Assembly: GCA_900552705.1 (NCBI GenBank) | Contig: USAX01000019.1 | Coordinates: 1 to 23,141 of the forward strand | From: an uncultured Collinsella sp. | GTDB lineage: Bacteria; Actinomycetota; Coriobacteriia; Coriobacteriales; Coriobacteriaceae | Direction of reading: 5' to 3' | Length of the DNA stretch: 23,141 nt | In this document: one piece after another, positions 13,662 to 21,600 of the stretch | Layout: every line of letters starts with the position of its first letter | Position numbering within the stretch: position 1 is the stretch's first letter | Made by a program: the position numbers and the translations under genes | Notes under the pieces: generated by a model | The model's database searches: none | What the model saw: the letters and a program-made list of their open reading frames with translations, nothing else | What the model was told of the DNA's origin: nothing

Positions 13662-13702
13662 CGCAGCCTCCTCGGTATTGTTTCCAATATGTTTCACACT
13701 AC

Positions 13703-13729
13703 GTTATAGTCGTTATATACATTTTTCAA
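13703..13729 (-). promoter_or_regulatory. Candidate promoter of the DMT transporter gene
   Basis: On the minus strand, TTGAAA (13724-13729, 5 of 6) and TATAAC (13703-13708, 5 of 6) are spaced by 15 bp, shorter than ideal. The spacer and -10 contain CGTTATA twice in direct repeat, 9 bp apart (13702-13717, plus strand). This resembles half of the ACGTTATA operator motif at the PTS and GntR2 promoters. Confidence 0.4.
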
Positions 13730-13765
13730 GACACAAATCGGCGAACGAGGAAATGATTCCCAGGA

Positions 13766-13808
13766 GTGTCCCCAAGTGCCAGCACAAAAGAAACGTCCCC
13801 AAGTGCCA
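13766..13808. repeat. Two direct copies of a GTCCCCAAGTGCCA unit
   Basis: GTCCCCAAGTGCCA occurs at 13768-13781 and 13795-13808, 27 bp apart. Between them, GCAC and GTGC can pair, giving the same arms-around-GGGGAC layout as the cluster at 5231-5340. It lies in the 331-base gap between the DMT gene and SIS3. The rest of that gap holds the DMT promoter and element B; no gene is visible. Confidence 0.65.
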
Positions 13809-13838
13809 ACCACGGCAACGCCGACGTTTTGGCAATGT

Positions 13839-13983
13839 CAGCGAGCGCCCGTCATTTGAGCCAAGGTGCCGTGAAATGAAAAGGCGCTGACCTTCTGGTC
13901 GCGCCTTTGAAATTGAACGGCAGATTGGCCAAATGCCGGGTGCGCAGCGTCGGCCGGTCCGCCGTTCGGTAGAACGGCGGAAC
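13839..13983 (-). ncRNA. Putative structured RNA element, copy B (3' of SIS3)
   Basis: Homologue of 5378-5524 with the same order of parts on the plus strand: CAGCGAGCG (13839-13847); outer stem (13853-13872 with 13917-13935, about 17 bp with a bulged base and a 2x2 internal loop); inner stem (13880-13892 with 13897-13908, loop TTCT, GACC/GGTC closing, bulged base at the same place); GCGCAGCGTCGGCC (13942 on); and the terminal hairpin CCGCCGTT/AACGGCGG. The outer stem has an unrelated sequence in the two copies yet pairs in both. On the minus strand it starts 9 bases after the SIS3 stop. The strand is inferred from this placement. Confidence 0.5.
13877..13908 (-). terminator. Rho-independent terminator of SIS3 (inner stem of element B)
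   Basis: On the minus strand, AAAGGCGC plus GACC pairs across an AGAA loop, with one bulged base, and is followed by TTTTC. It lies about 85 bases after the SIS3 stop. Confidence 0.55.
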
Positions 13984-13992
13984 CAATATCCC

Positions 13993-14985
13993 TTAGTAAT
14001 CCAGCTTCCACATGTAGCGGCGCGTCATGTAGTCCTTGTGGGTGACGGCGGAGAGCGCACGCATGTAGACGTTGTTGAGGATCGGGGCAAAGATCAGGTG
14101 GTTGAAGTACTCGCTCACGCTGTCCTTGATGTCGTTGAGGCCGAGCTCCTTGGCGTCGAGCTGGTAGACGCGCTCACCACCGTACTGGTTGACAAAGCGA
14201 ATGCCGCGCTCGTCGTTGCAGCGGCTGCGGCCGACGCTGATGAGCTGGAACAGCGAGGTACGCTTGTCCAGGATCTCGAAGGGACCGTGGAAGAAGTCGC
14301 AGGTGTTGATGGTGCAGGAGTCGATCTGCAGCATCTCCTGCACGTTGCAGATGCTAAAGACGTAGGCGGCACCAAAGAGCGGACCCTGAGCCATCACGTT
14401 GATGCAGGGCTTGTCGGCGTTCTGCTCGGCCCACTTGGCTGCGAGCGGACGGGTGTACTCGACGGCCTTGCGATAGATGGGGTCGACCAAGTCGAAGGCG
14501 GCCATAGCGGTCTCGTACTCGGCATAGCCCTCGGTCTGCTGCGTAAGCTCCATGGCGATCATGGTCACGACGGCAGAGTTGGTGCGGCCCATGCAGGACT
14601 CGTCGACGGCCAGGCTGTCGTACTGGATCTTGTAGTCGCAGACCTCGGTGAGGCCGGACTCGTCAACATAGATGGCGATGGTGCTGGCGCCGTGGTCCTT
14701 GGCGACCTGGGCGGCGACGATGGTCTCCTTGGTGCCGCGCATGGACACGACGACGGCCAGGGTGTTCTCGTTGACGTAGGCAGGCGTGGCGTGCACGAAC
14801 TCGTTGCTGGTGTAGCTGGAGCTCACGACCTGCGTGGCCTCGTGCTCCATAAAGTACTGGGCAGGATAGTTGCCGCCGTTGGATCCGCCGGCGCCGATCC
14901 ACACGACGCGCTTGATGCCGCCCTTGTCTGCCTTGTCAGCCAAAACCTGGGAGACGACGTCCTTAACCTGTTCCTGAGTAGTCAT
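13993..14985 (-). CDS. SIS-domain sugar-phosphate deglycase-like protein, SIS3
   Basis: 330 aa, third double-SIS protein of the window, probably a deglycase for a different phosphorylated sugar-amine. Visible: IGAGGSNGG (30-38), Glu217 in VQEMLQ and His233 in CDFFHGPFE, spaced by 16 as in the catalytic pair of GlmS, and C-terminus MTRRYMWKLDY. Two departures from SIS1 and SIS2: the phosphate loop reads SMRGTKET (from residue 81), one residue shorter and with Arg in place of Gly or Ser, and GEYF before HGP is CDFF. These may change the substrate or, less likely, the reaction. The ATG at 14985 has AAAGG about 10 bases upstream. It is divergent from GntR3 across 205 bp that hold repeated ATACA boxes, so that regulator is its likely controller. 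Confidence 0.78.
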   Translation of the reverse strand: MTTQEQVKDVVSQVLADKADKGGIKRVVWIGAGGSNGGNYPAQYFMEHEATQVVSSSYTSNEFVHATPAYVNENTLAVVVSMRGTKETIVAAQVAKDHGASTIAIYVDESGLTEVCDYKIQYDSLAVDESCMGRTNSAVVTMIAMELTQQTEGYAEYETAMAAFDLVDPIYRKAVEYTRPLAAKWAEQNADKPCINVMAQGPLFGAAYVFSICNVQEMLQIDSCTINTCDFFHGPFEILDKRTSLFQLISVGRSRCNDERGIRFVNQYGGERVYQLDAKELGLNDIKDSVSEYFNHLIFAPILNNVYMRALSAVTHKDYMTRRYMWKLDY

Positions 14986-15023
14986 CGTGCATCAGCCTTT
15001 CTTCTCGTTTGATGCTGTCGATG

Positions 15024-15043
15024 GCATACAAGTTACATACATG
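15024..15043. promoter_or_regulatory. Operator-like box in SIS3/GntR3 divergent region, copy 1
   Basis: GCATACAAGTTACATACATG. It recurs at 15163-15182 with two changes. It lies 39 bp before the SIS3 start codon, near where its promoter must be. A further GCATACAA in inverse orientation is at 15063-15070 (TTGTATGC). The probable binder is GntR3. Confidence 0.5.
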
Positions 15044-15134
15044 TTTTAACGATGTCGACTAGTTGTATGCTATATTTGTCTTAGAAATTTTGCTGATGCG
15101 GTTTTCGATAACTCGTTACCAGCGATTTTATTGT

Positions 15135-15147
15135 TGTATTGGATACA
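15135..15147. promoter_or_regulatory. TGTAT-N3-ATACA palindrome
   Basis: TGTATTGGATACA, a 5-bp inverted repeat using the same TGTAT/ATACA half-sites as the boxes at 15024 and 15163. A third site in the divergent region, about 45 bp upstream of GntR3. Confidence 0.4.
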
Positions 15148-15162
15148 TGCTTGATTAGCCAA

Positions 15163-15182
15163 GCATACAAGTTAGATACAGG
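15163..15182. promoter_or_regulatory. Operator-like box in SIS3/GntR3 divergent region, copy 2
   Basis: GCATACAAGTTAGATACAGG, matching the box at 15024-15043 at 18 of 20 positions. It ends 8 bases before the GntR3 ATG and overlaps the only possible ribosome site (AGG), so binding here would autoregulate GntR3. Confidence 0.5.
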
Positions 15183-15190
15183 TTGTTCGC

Positions 15191-15913
15191 ATGAGCACTT
15201 CGTCAAAAAAGAACTTGGCCCAATACGAGCGTCTGGCGGGTACGCTGCGTGACCGCATCGCCGCCGGCACCTACGCACGCGGAGACAAGCTGCCGTCCGA
15301 GATGGAGCTCATGGACGAATCGGCGCTGTCGCGCAGCACCGTGCGCCACGCGCTTAAGGTGTTAGTTGACGAGGGCCTGGTGCGCACCGAGCGCGGACGT
15401 GGCACCTTTGTGGCCGACACGCCGGCACTGCATGAGAACAACCTGGTGTTTTCGAGCTACACGGCACAGGTCCAGGGTCAGGGAATGAAGCCCACCACGC
15501 GCACGGTGGACTCGGGCTTTACCAAGGCAACGGGCAGCGTGGCCAAGTTCTTTGACGCTACCGTGGGCAGCAAGCTCGTCAAACTTGTCCGCCTGCGCTA
15601 CCTGGACGATGCGCCGCTGTGTCTGGAGACCACGTATCTGCCGCCAAGCTTTGGGTCGCTCATCGATCGCGATATCAACGGTTCGCTCTACGCCACGCTG
15701 CGCCAGGAATTCCATCGCGCGCCGGCACAGGGGCACAAGACCTTTGAGGTGTGCTATGCCTCGCAAAACGAGGCGTTTTTGCTCAACGTTGAGCGTGAGC
15801 AGGCGCTGATCTTGATCACCGACTACGTCTACGACACCGACGGCCGCCCGCTCCATGTCTCCAAGCGCATCCAACGCACCGACCGCGCCAAATACACCGA
15901 GCCCATCGGCTAA
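15191..15913 (+). CDS. GntR-family regulator with UTRA domain, GntR3
   Basis: 240 aa. Winged helix-turn-helix at about residues 10-75 (LRDRIAAGTYARGDKLPSEM, LSRSTVRHALKVL, GRGTFV), then a UTRA domain (about 90-235) with KLVKLVRLRYLDDAPLCLE and a C-terminal VYDTDGRPLHVSKR. It is more distant from GntR1 and GntR2 than those are from each other. It is the only plus-strand regulator and is divergent from SIS3, the usual position for a local repressor of its neighbour. The ATG at 15191 has only a weak ribosome site (CAGG), and two near-identical 20-bp boxes flank the divergent region, one of them ending 8 bases upstream of the ATG. The ligand is unknown and may be the phosphorylated SIS3 substrate. 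Confidence 0.85.
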   Translation: MSTSSKKNLAQYERLAGTLRDRIAAGTYARGDKLPSEMELMDESALSRSTVRHALKVLVDEGLVRTERGRGTFVADTPALHENNLVFSSYTAQVQGQGMKPTTRTVDSGFTKATGSVAKFFDATVGSKLVKLVRLRYLDDAPLCLETTYLPPSFGSLIDRDINGSLYATLRQEFHRAPAQGHKTFEVCYASQNEAFLLNVEREQALILITDYVYDTDGRPLHVSKRIQRTDRAKYTEPIG

Positions 15914-15950
15914 CCACCACAAAGGGGACAGGCACCTTCGTGGTGGTTTT
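15912..15950. terminator. Bidirectional terminator made of a GGGGACAGG-core palindrome
   Basis: Arms AACCACCAC-AAAGG (from 15912) and CCTTCGTGGTGGTT (to 15948) enclose GGACAGGCA and are followed by TTTT on the plus strand. It overlaps the ends of the convergent GntR3 and GNAT genes, so it can end both. It belongs to the GGGAC-core set. Confidence 0.75.
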
Positions 15951-16530
15951 AGGCGAGGAGGTCGGGGAACCAGGTTGGTTTGGGCTGGTTGGGCGTGCGC
16001 TCGGCCAGGACCAACTCCATCCAACACATGTCGTACCAGCGACCGAACTTTTGAGCGCAGCGGTCGAAGGCACCCACCAGGCGATACCCCATATGGGCAT
16101 GGAAATCCTGACTGTTGTGCGTTAGATACTCGTCGTCCTTGTCGTGCGGCACGGCGATGAGGGCGCACATGTTGGTGATGCCCATCGCGACCAGGCACTG
16201 CTTGAGCGCGTCGTGCAACCTGCGACCCAGTCCGCCGTGGCGCACGTCGCGCGCCAGGTAGATCGATGTCTCGACCGACCAGTCGTACGCCTCGCGGCTG
16301 TTGAGCGGACTCACATAGGCATAGCCTACCGGGCGCCCGTCCAGCTCCATCACCAGATACGGATAGCGCTTGAGCGTACGCTCGATGCGCCCGGCGAACT
16401 CCTCAACGCTCGGCACCTCGTATTCGCAGGTAATCGCCGTCTGGCGCACATACGGCTCATAGATGGCAAGCAACGCCGGCGCGTCATCGGGCGTCGCCAG
16501 GCGAATCGTCGGCTCGGACATCTCGGTCAT
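15949..16530 (-). CDS. GNAT-family N-acetyltransferase (phosphinothricin acetyltransferase-like)
   Basis: 193 aa enzyme that should transfer an acetyl group from acetyl-CoA to an amine. Visible: N-terminal IRLATPDDAPALLAIYEPYV (9-28), strand VMELDGRPVGYAYVSP (60-75), the acetyl-CoA loop RHGGLGRRL (97-105), and GYRLVGAFDRCAQKFGRWYD near the C-terminus, a pattern typical of the Pat/Bar-like branch. That branch acetylates small amine compounds such as glufosinate or methionine sulfone; the true substrate is unknown, and acetylation of amines released in the cluster is speculative. The start at 16530 has GAAGGG 5 bases upstream; the in-frame ATG at 16521 is an alternative. A terminator lies directly in front, so expression probably depends on readthrough from the threonine aldolase gene. 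Confidence 0.8.
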   Translation of the reverse strand: MTEMSEPTIRLATPDDAPALLAIYEPYVRQTAITCEYEVPSVEEFAGRIERTLKRYPYLVMELDGRPVGYAYVSPLNSREAYDWSVETSIYLARDVRHGGLGRRLHDALKQCLVAMGITNMCALIAVPHDKDDEYLTHNSQDFHAHMGYRLVGAFDRCAQKFGRWYDMCWMELVLAERTPNQPKPTWFPDLLA

Positions 16531-16544
16531 ACAACCCTTCTCCC

Positions 16545-16588
16545 AAAAGCAAAGGCCGCCCTGCGCCAAACCCAAGCGCAAGGCGGCC
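16545..16588 (-). terminator. Rho-independent terminator of the threonine aldolase gene
   Basis: On the minus strand a 13-bp stem (16576-16588 with 16554-16566, one G-U pair) with a 9-base loop is followed by TTTGCTTTT. It starts 17 bases after the aldolase stop and ends right before the GNAT ribosome site. Confidence 0.75.
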
Positions 16589-16605
16589 CTCGTCATTGCA
16601 TCAAC

Positions 16606-17631
16606 TTACAGGACGGCAGCCAGCGCGTCGATGTCCTCCTGCGTCGTGGCCCAGCTGGTGCAAAAACGCACCACGGTGCGGGTCTCGTCGTACTTTTCCC
16701 AGTACTCGATCGAGGCGTGCTCGCGAATGCGGGCCATATCCTCGTTGGGCAGAATCACGAACTGTTGGTTCGTAGTCGTCTCCAAGAAGAACTCGTAGCC
16801 GCGCTCATGCAGCACGCGGCGCAGCGCCTGAGCCGTCTCAATCGCCTGGCGACCGATCTCAAAATACAGGCCATTGGTAAAGAGCGCCTCAAACTGCACG
16901 CCCGTCAGGCGGCCCTTGGCCAGCAGCGCGCCGTGCTGCTTAATGCGCGGAATGGGATGCGCCGGAGCGTGCATGCCGCAGAACACCACAGCCTCGCCGC
17001 AGAGCGCGCCGCACTTGGTGCCGCCAATGTAGAATACGTCGCACAGCTGCGCCAGCTCGGGCAGGGTAATGTCGCACTCATCGGCCGCCAGCGCATAGGC
17101 CAGGCGGGCGCCATCCACAAACAGCGGAATCTCGCGCTTCTGGCACACCGCATGGATTGCCGCGAGCTCAGCCTTGGAGTACAGCGTGCCGTACTCGGTC
17201 GACAGGCTCACATACACGGCGCCCGGAAACACCATGTGCTCACAGCTCTCGTTTTCGTAGAACACTTGGATATAGTTTTCGAGATCCTCGGCGTGCATCT
17301 TGCCCTCGTAGCCGGGGATGGTGAGCACCTTGTGGCCGCCAAACTCGATGGCGCCCGCCTCGTGGCAGGCAACGTGGCCGGTCTCGGCGGCAACCACGCC
17401 CTCGTACGGCGCGAGCAGCATGTCAATCACCGTCGCGTTGGTCTGCGTGCCTCCCACCAGCAAAAATACGTCGGCATCGGGAGCCTGACAGGCCTCGCGA
17501 ATAAGCTGCTTGGCACGCTCGGTGTGCGCATCGGTGCCGTAGCCAGGCTGCGGCTCCATGTTGGTGTCGACGAGCGCCTGCAGCACCGCCGGATGTGCGC
17601 CGTGGGAATAGTCGTTGTTGAACGCGAGCAT
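16606..17631 (-). CDS. Low-specificity L-threonine aldolase, PLP-dependent
   Basis: 341 aa cytosolic enzyme that splits L-threonine or L-allo-threonine into glycine and acetaldehyde (beta-eliminating lyase fold). Visible: N-terminal FNNDYSHGAHP, GGTQTN (60-65) for the cofactor phosphate, TGHVACHEAGA with the His that stacks on the cofactor (86), Asp173 in FVDGARL, and Schiff-base Lys206 in GGTKCGALCG. Length is normal. The ATG at 17631 follows AGAGAGGA. It lies 45 bases downstream of the PAP2 phosphatase gene in the same direction, so co-transcription is likely. No obvious link to the sugar-amine genes. Confidence 0.88.
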   Translation of the reverse strand: MLAFNNDYSHGAHPAVLQALVDTNMEPQPGYGTDAHTERAKQLIREACQAPDADVFLLVGGTQTNATVIDMLLAPYEGVVAAETGHVACHEAGAIEFGGHKVLTIPGYEGKMHAEDLENYIQVFYENESCEHMVFPGAVYVSLSTEYGTLYSKAELAAIHAVCQKREIPLFVDGARLAYALAADECDITLPELAQLCDVFYIGGTKCGALCGEAVVFCGMHAPAHPIPRIKQHGALLAKGRLTGVQFEALFTNGLYFEIGRQAIETAQALRRVLHERGYEFFLETTTNQQFVILPNEDMARIREHASIEYWEKYDETRTVVRFCTSWATTQEDIDALAAVL

Positions 17632-17676
17632 GGCAATCCTCTCTTACCAGGTATCGGCCAGATGATTCAGGTGGGG

Positions 17677-18540
17677 CTATTGTACGCCGTGAGGATAGGC
17701 AATGCGCGCGGCAAGGCACTCAAGTGCCAACACCAGGGCAAAGCCGCAGCTCACGTCAGTCAAAAAGTGTGCACCGATCACGATACGGCCAAAGGCGACG
17801 AGCGCCGCGACCACGGCAGCGACCCAAAAGACCACGCGGCGTCGCGACGGCTTTTCCGTAAAGGCCGCCGCGGGAAGCCCGGCGAGCATAAGGCCGATCG
17901 CCGCGTGCGCCGTGTGTCCGCTCGCAAACGACTTAAAGCCGTCCTTGATCACGCCGGCGGCGATATAGCTCCACTTGTCGGGATTGCCAATCACCCACCA
18001 CGGCTGAAAATTGAGCCCCGGCGTGACCTCGATCACGCGCATGCGCGGGCGCGACCACAGCGGCTTGACGATCACGTTGAGGATGATGGCCTGAGCGACC
18101 CACACGGCAAGCACCATCAGCGCCCAGCGTGTGAGCTCGTCGGAGTCGGTGTCGCGCGTGAGGCGATAGGCGATGAGGTTGGCCGCGATGACCAATGCAA
18201 ACGTCAGAACCAGCTGAACCGCGATGAGTTTGCCGCCAACCTTCAGGGACGAGACGATCTCGTAGCCGGCCAGGCCAACGTTGACGAGGATGCCGAGCAC
18301 GGCGAGCCATTTGCTCCCCCTGGAGTCGGGACGCACCGCGCGCACGAGCATGACGCCCGCGATACTCGCCGTCAGCTCGAACGGCAGCTCGCCAGCGGCC
18401 TCGATAAAGCGACCGTACATGCTGCCGATATTGAAGAGCGCGCTCGAGATCTGATAATCGAAGAAACTGCCCACGCCCAGACAAAGGCACAGGACAACCG
18501 CAATGGCAGCGGCGTCTTTCTTGTAGATGTACCCGAACAT
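17677..18540 (-). CDS. PAP2-family membrane phosphatase
   Basis: 287 aa inner-membrane lipid-phosphatase-like protein with about seven hydrophobic helices. Active-site motifs: Lys159 and Arg166 in KPLWSRPRM, SGH at 207-209 (ASGHTAH), and Arg252, His258, Asp262 in GRIVIGAHFLTD. The first motif normally ends RPRP and here ends RPRM, and PSGH is ASGH, but the catalytic Arg and His residues are kept, so activity on a lipid pyrophosphate or phosphatidate is plausible. The start at 18540 has GGAAAGGA 5 bases before; the frame runs on to 18576 without a better site. It follows mfd across a large inverted repeat, which probably separates their transcripts. Confidence 0.82.
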   Translation of the reverse strand: MFGYIYKKDAAAIAVVLCLCLGVGSFFDYQISSALFNIGSMYGRFIEAAGELPFELTASIAGVMLVRAVRPDSRGSKWLAVLGILVNVGLAGYEIVSSLKVGGKLIAVQLVLTFALVIAANLIAYRLTRDTDSDELTRWALMVLAVWVAQAIILNVIVKPLWSRPRMRVIEVTPGLNFQPWWVIGNPDKWSYIAAGVIKDGFKSFASGHTAHAAIGLMLAGLPAAAFTEKPSRRRVVFWVAAVVAALVAFGRIVIGAHFLTDVSCGFALVLALECLAARIAYPHGVQ

Positions 18541-18579
18541 GCTTTCCTTTCCATCGGGCGAAGGGTCGACCCGCAACGT

Positions 18580-18683
18580 GGTGGGACAAAGTTATCAGTA
18601 GTTTTGTCCCAGGGTCGCTTGCGTTGACAGGCTCGATGCGACTATCGCACCTGGGACAAAACTACTGATAACTTTGTCCCACC
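18580..18683. repeat. 34-bp perfect inverted repeat, GGGACA-bearing
   Basis: Arms 18580-18613 and 18650-18683 are exact reverse complements with a 36-base spacer. Each arm is itself a near-palindrome (TGGGACAAAG ... TTTTGTCCCA). It lies between the mfd stop and the PAP2 start and may act as a terminator in both directions, although it lacks a T-run. The GGGACA core links it to the other palindromes. Confidence 0.85.
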
Positions 18684-18693
18684 GACTTACTTG

Positions 18694-21600
18694 TTAGTCA
18701 TCGTCAGTAGCGCCCAGCTGCTGCAGCAGCATGAGGGCGGCTGCCACGGGGCCGGTGCCGTCGTTGGCATCGAGACCGCGACCCAGGCCGCTGCCCGCAC
18801 CGGCGCCCGCCTTATAGGGCACCGACAGCTTGCGGCTCTTGGGGAAGTTCACCGCGCCGTACCGATTCTTAAACTCAAAGGCCACCTTCTTGGGCACGTC
18901 GACGCCCAAAAACGTGATGCGTCCGCCGCTGAGCGTGACGCTCTCGAGCCCCAGGCGCTCGCCGCGGATACGGATACGCGCGCGGTTGAACAGGTTGAGT
19001 CCCGCCAGCGGCAGCTCACCATGCGCGGCCTCGGTCTCCTCCTGCACCTCGTCGACACTCTCCAGGTCCTCAGCCGCCGCGAGCTTGCGGTACACGAGCA
19101 CGCGCTGGTCCACCGCCGGCATGTACTCCTCGGACAAGAAGTAGTCGGCCGGCAGGTTGATGCCCACGCTCGCCGCCTCCACGCCGGCATCGTCATCGCC
19201 GCGCGCCTCGGCCACGGCCTGGCCCAACATCTGCGTAAACAGGTCAAAGCCCACGCTCGACAGGTTGCCGTGCTGCTCAGCGCCCATCAGCGAACCGGCG
19301 CCGCGAATCTCCAGGTCGCGCATGGCGATACGCATGCCGCTGCCCAGGTCCTGGAACTCGGAAAGTGCAGTCAGGCGCGCCGTGGCCTCCTCGGTGAGCG
19401 GCAGCTCGCCCGGGAACATAAAGTACGCGTAGGCCTGCGTGGCCGAGCGACCCACACGGCCCTTGAGCTGGTAGAGCTGTGCCAGACCCAGGCGCTGCGA
19501 GTCCTCGATGATGAGCGTGTTGGCGGTCGCGTTGTCGATGCCGCTCTCCACGATGGTCGTGGCGATGAGCACATCGATCTTTTTGGTCGCGAACTCGATC
19601 ATCACGTCCTCGACCTCGCGCGGGCTCATCTTGCCGTGCGCCACGCCCACGCGCGCCTCGGGCGCGGCCTCGTGCACGCGTGCCACAGCGTCATCGATGG
19701 TCTTGACGCGGTTGGACACGTAGTACACCTGTCCGCCGCGACCCACCTCCAGGCGAATCGCCGCGCTCACCACGTCGGGGTCGTACTCCCCCACGTGCAC
19801 GATCACGGGGCGGCGCCCAGTCGGCGGCGTGGTAATCAGGCTCATATCGCGCACGCCGCTCGTGGCCATCTGCATGGTACGCGGGATGGGCGTGGCCGAA
19901 AGCGTGAGCACGTCGATCTGCTCGCGCAGGTTCTTGAGCTGCTCCTTGTGCTGCACGCCAAAGCGCTGCTCCTCGTCGATGATCACCAGGCCCAGGTTCT
20001 TGGGGTTCACATCGGCCGAAAGCAGGCGATGCGTGCCGATGAGCACATCAATCGTGCCCTCGGCAAACGCCTTGAGTGCGCGCTTTTGCTGCGCCGGCGT
20101 GCGAAAGCGGCTGAGCACCTCGACCTCAAGGCCAAACGGGGCAAAGCGTTCAAAGAACGTCTCGTAGTGCTGCTGGGCCAGAATGGTCGTGGGGCAGAGC
20201 ACCATGACCTGGCGACCGGAGTCCACGCACTTAAACGCCGCGCGCAGGGCGACCTCGGTCTTGCCAAAGCCCACGTCTCCGCACAGCAGGCGGTCCATGG
20301 GCTTGGGCGCCTCCATATCGGCCTTAATATCGGCGATGGCCTCCAGCTGATCGCGCGTCTCGTCGTAGGGGAAGCTCTGCTCCATCTCGATCTGCTCGGG
20401 CGTGTCGGGCGGGCAAGCGATACCGGCAATCGAAGAGCGGCGCGTATACAGATCGACCAGGTCAAACGCCAGCTTTTTGGCGTTCTTGCGCGCCTTGTTG
20501 GTGGCACGCGTCCAGTCGGCGGTGTTGAGCCTGGTCAGGCGCGGCTTGTCGCCGTCGGGACCAACGTAGCGCGTAATGCGGTCAACCTGCTCCAGCGGCA
20601 CGTAGAGCTTGTCGCCGTCGGCATATTCCAGCAAAAAGTAGTCGCGCTCCTTGCCGCCCACTTCCTGGCGCGCGATCTCGCTAAAGAGCGCGATGCCATG
20701 CGTTGCATGCACTACGTAGTCGCCTGGCTTAAAGGGGAAGGTGATCTGCGTAATATCGACCTTGCGGCGGCTGCGGGCGCGGTTGGCGTCCATGCGAGCG
20801 TTGAGGTCGGCGATCGAGAACACGGCCAAATTGGCGTCGGGGACCACCACGCCCTGCGGCAGGGCGGCATCCACAAAGGTCACGCGTCCGCGCGAGATGG
20901 TGGGCACGGCGGCACCGGCGGCAGCCTGGGCCGCGCCCGCCTCGAGCGAGCGGGCGTTGAGCGCGTCGGCCTTACGCTCGTGAATGGAAGCATGGGCCTC
21001 CTGGCGTGCGGCACGGTCGGCAGAATCCGCCGTTGCCACGCGTACGCGCTCGCCAATAACGCCGGCGTTTTCGGGCGCGGCCGTCAACGACTCCTCAAAG
21101 GTAATGCCCTCGTCGCCAAAGGTGAGCTCCATCGACTCGCGCGCACCGCGGTCGGGAATGGCAAACACGCAGGCATAGCGCTTGCCCACGACTTCCTGAA
21201 TGCGCGTCATAAATCGATTGTCCGAGCCCGCAATGGCCGGCTGCTCAATCTTGAGCTCTGCCGTAACCGCACCGCCGGCACGAATCAGGCTCACGTAGTT
21301 CAGGCGCTGCTGAGCACCAAAGTCGAGCTGTTGGGCGCGCACATACAGACCCTCCAGACGGTCAATCCCCGCCTCGCCGGCACGGGCCTCGATATCCTCG
21401 TAGGCGCGCAGGCAGTCATCGAACAGCGAGCGCGGCTCGGACAGGACCACAAGCGCCTTGCCGCTCACGTGCGCCAACGGGCTCACGGTCTGGCCGTACA
21501 TCACCGGCAAAAAGCGGTCGAGCTCGGGCGTGACGATGCGCGCATCCACCATCTCGAGCAGCGCCGCCAGCTTGCTATCGCTCTGGCTGGCGCGATAGAG

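Noticed and set aside
12579..13697. GTG at 13697 as start of the EamA transporter
   Set aside because: It has no ribosome site and coincides with the expected transcription start. The TTG at 13661 has GAGGAGG at 5 bases.
16144..18627. An 827-codon plus-strand open frame
   Set aside because: It spans the antisense of the GNAT, threonine aldolase and PAP2 genes and the gaps between them, and has no recognisable fold.
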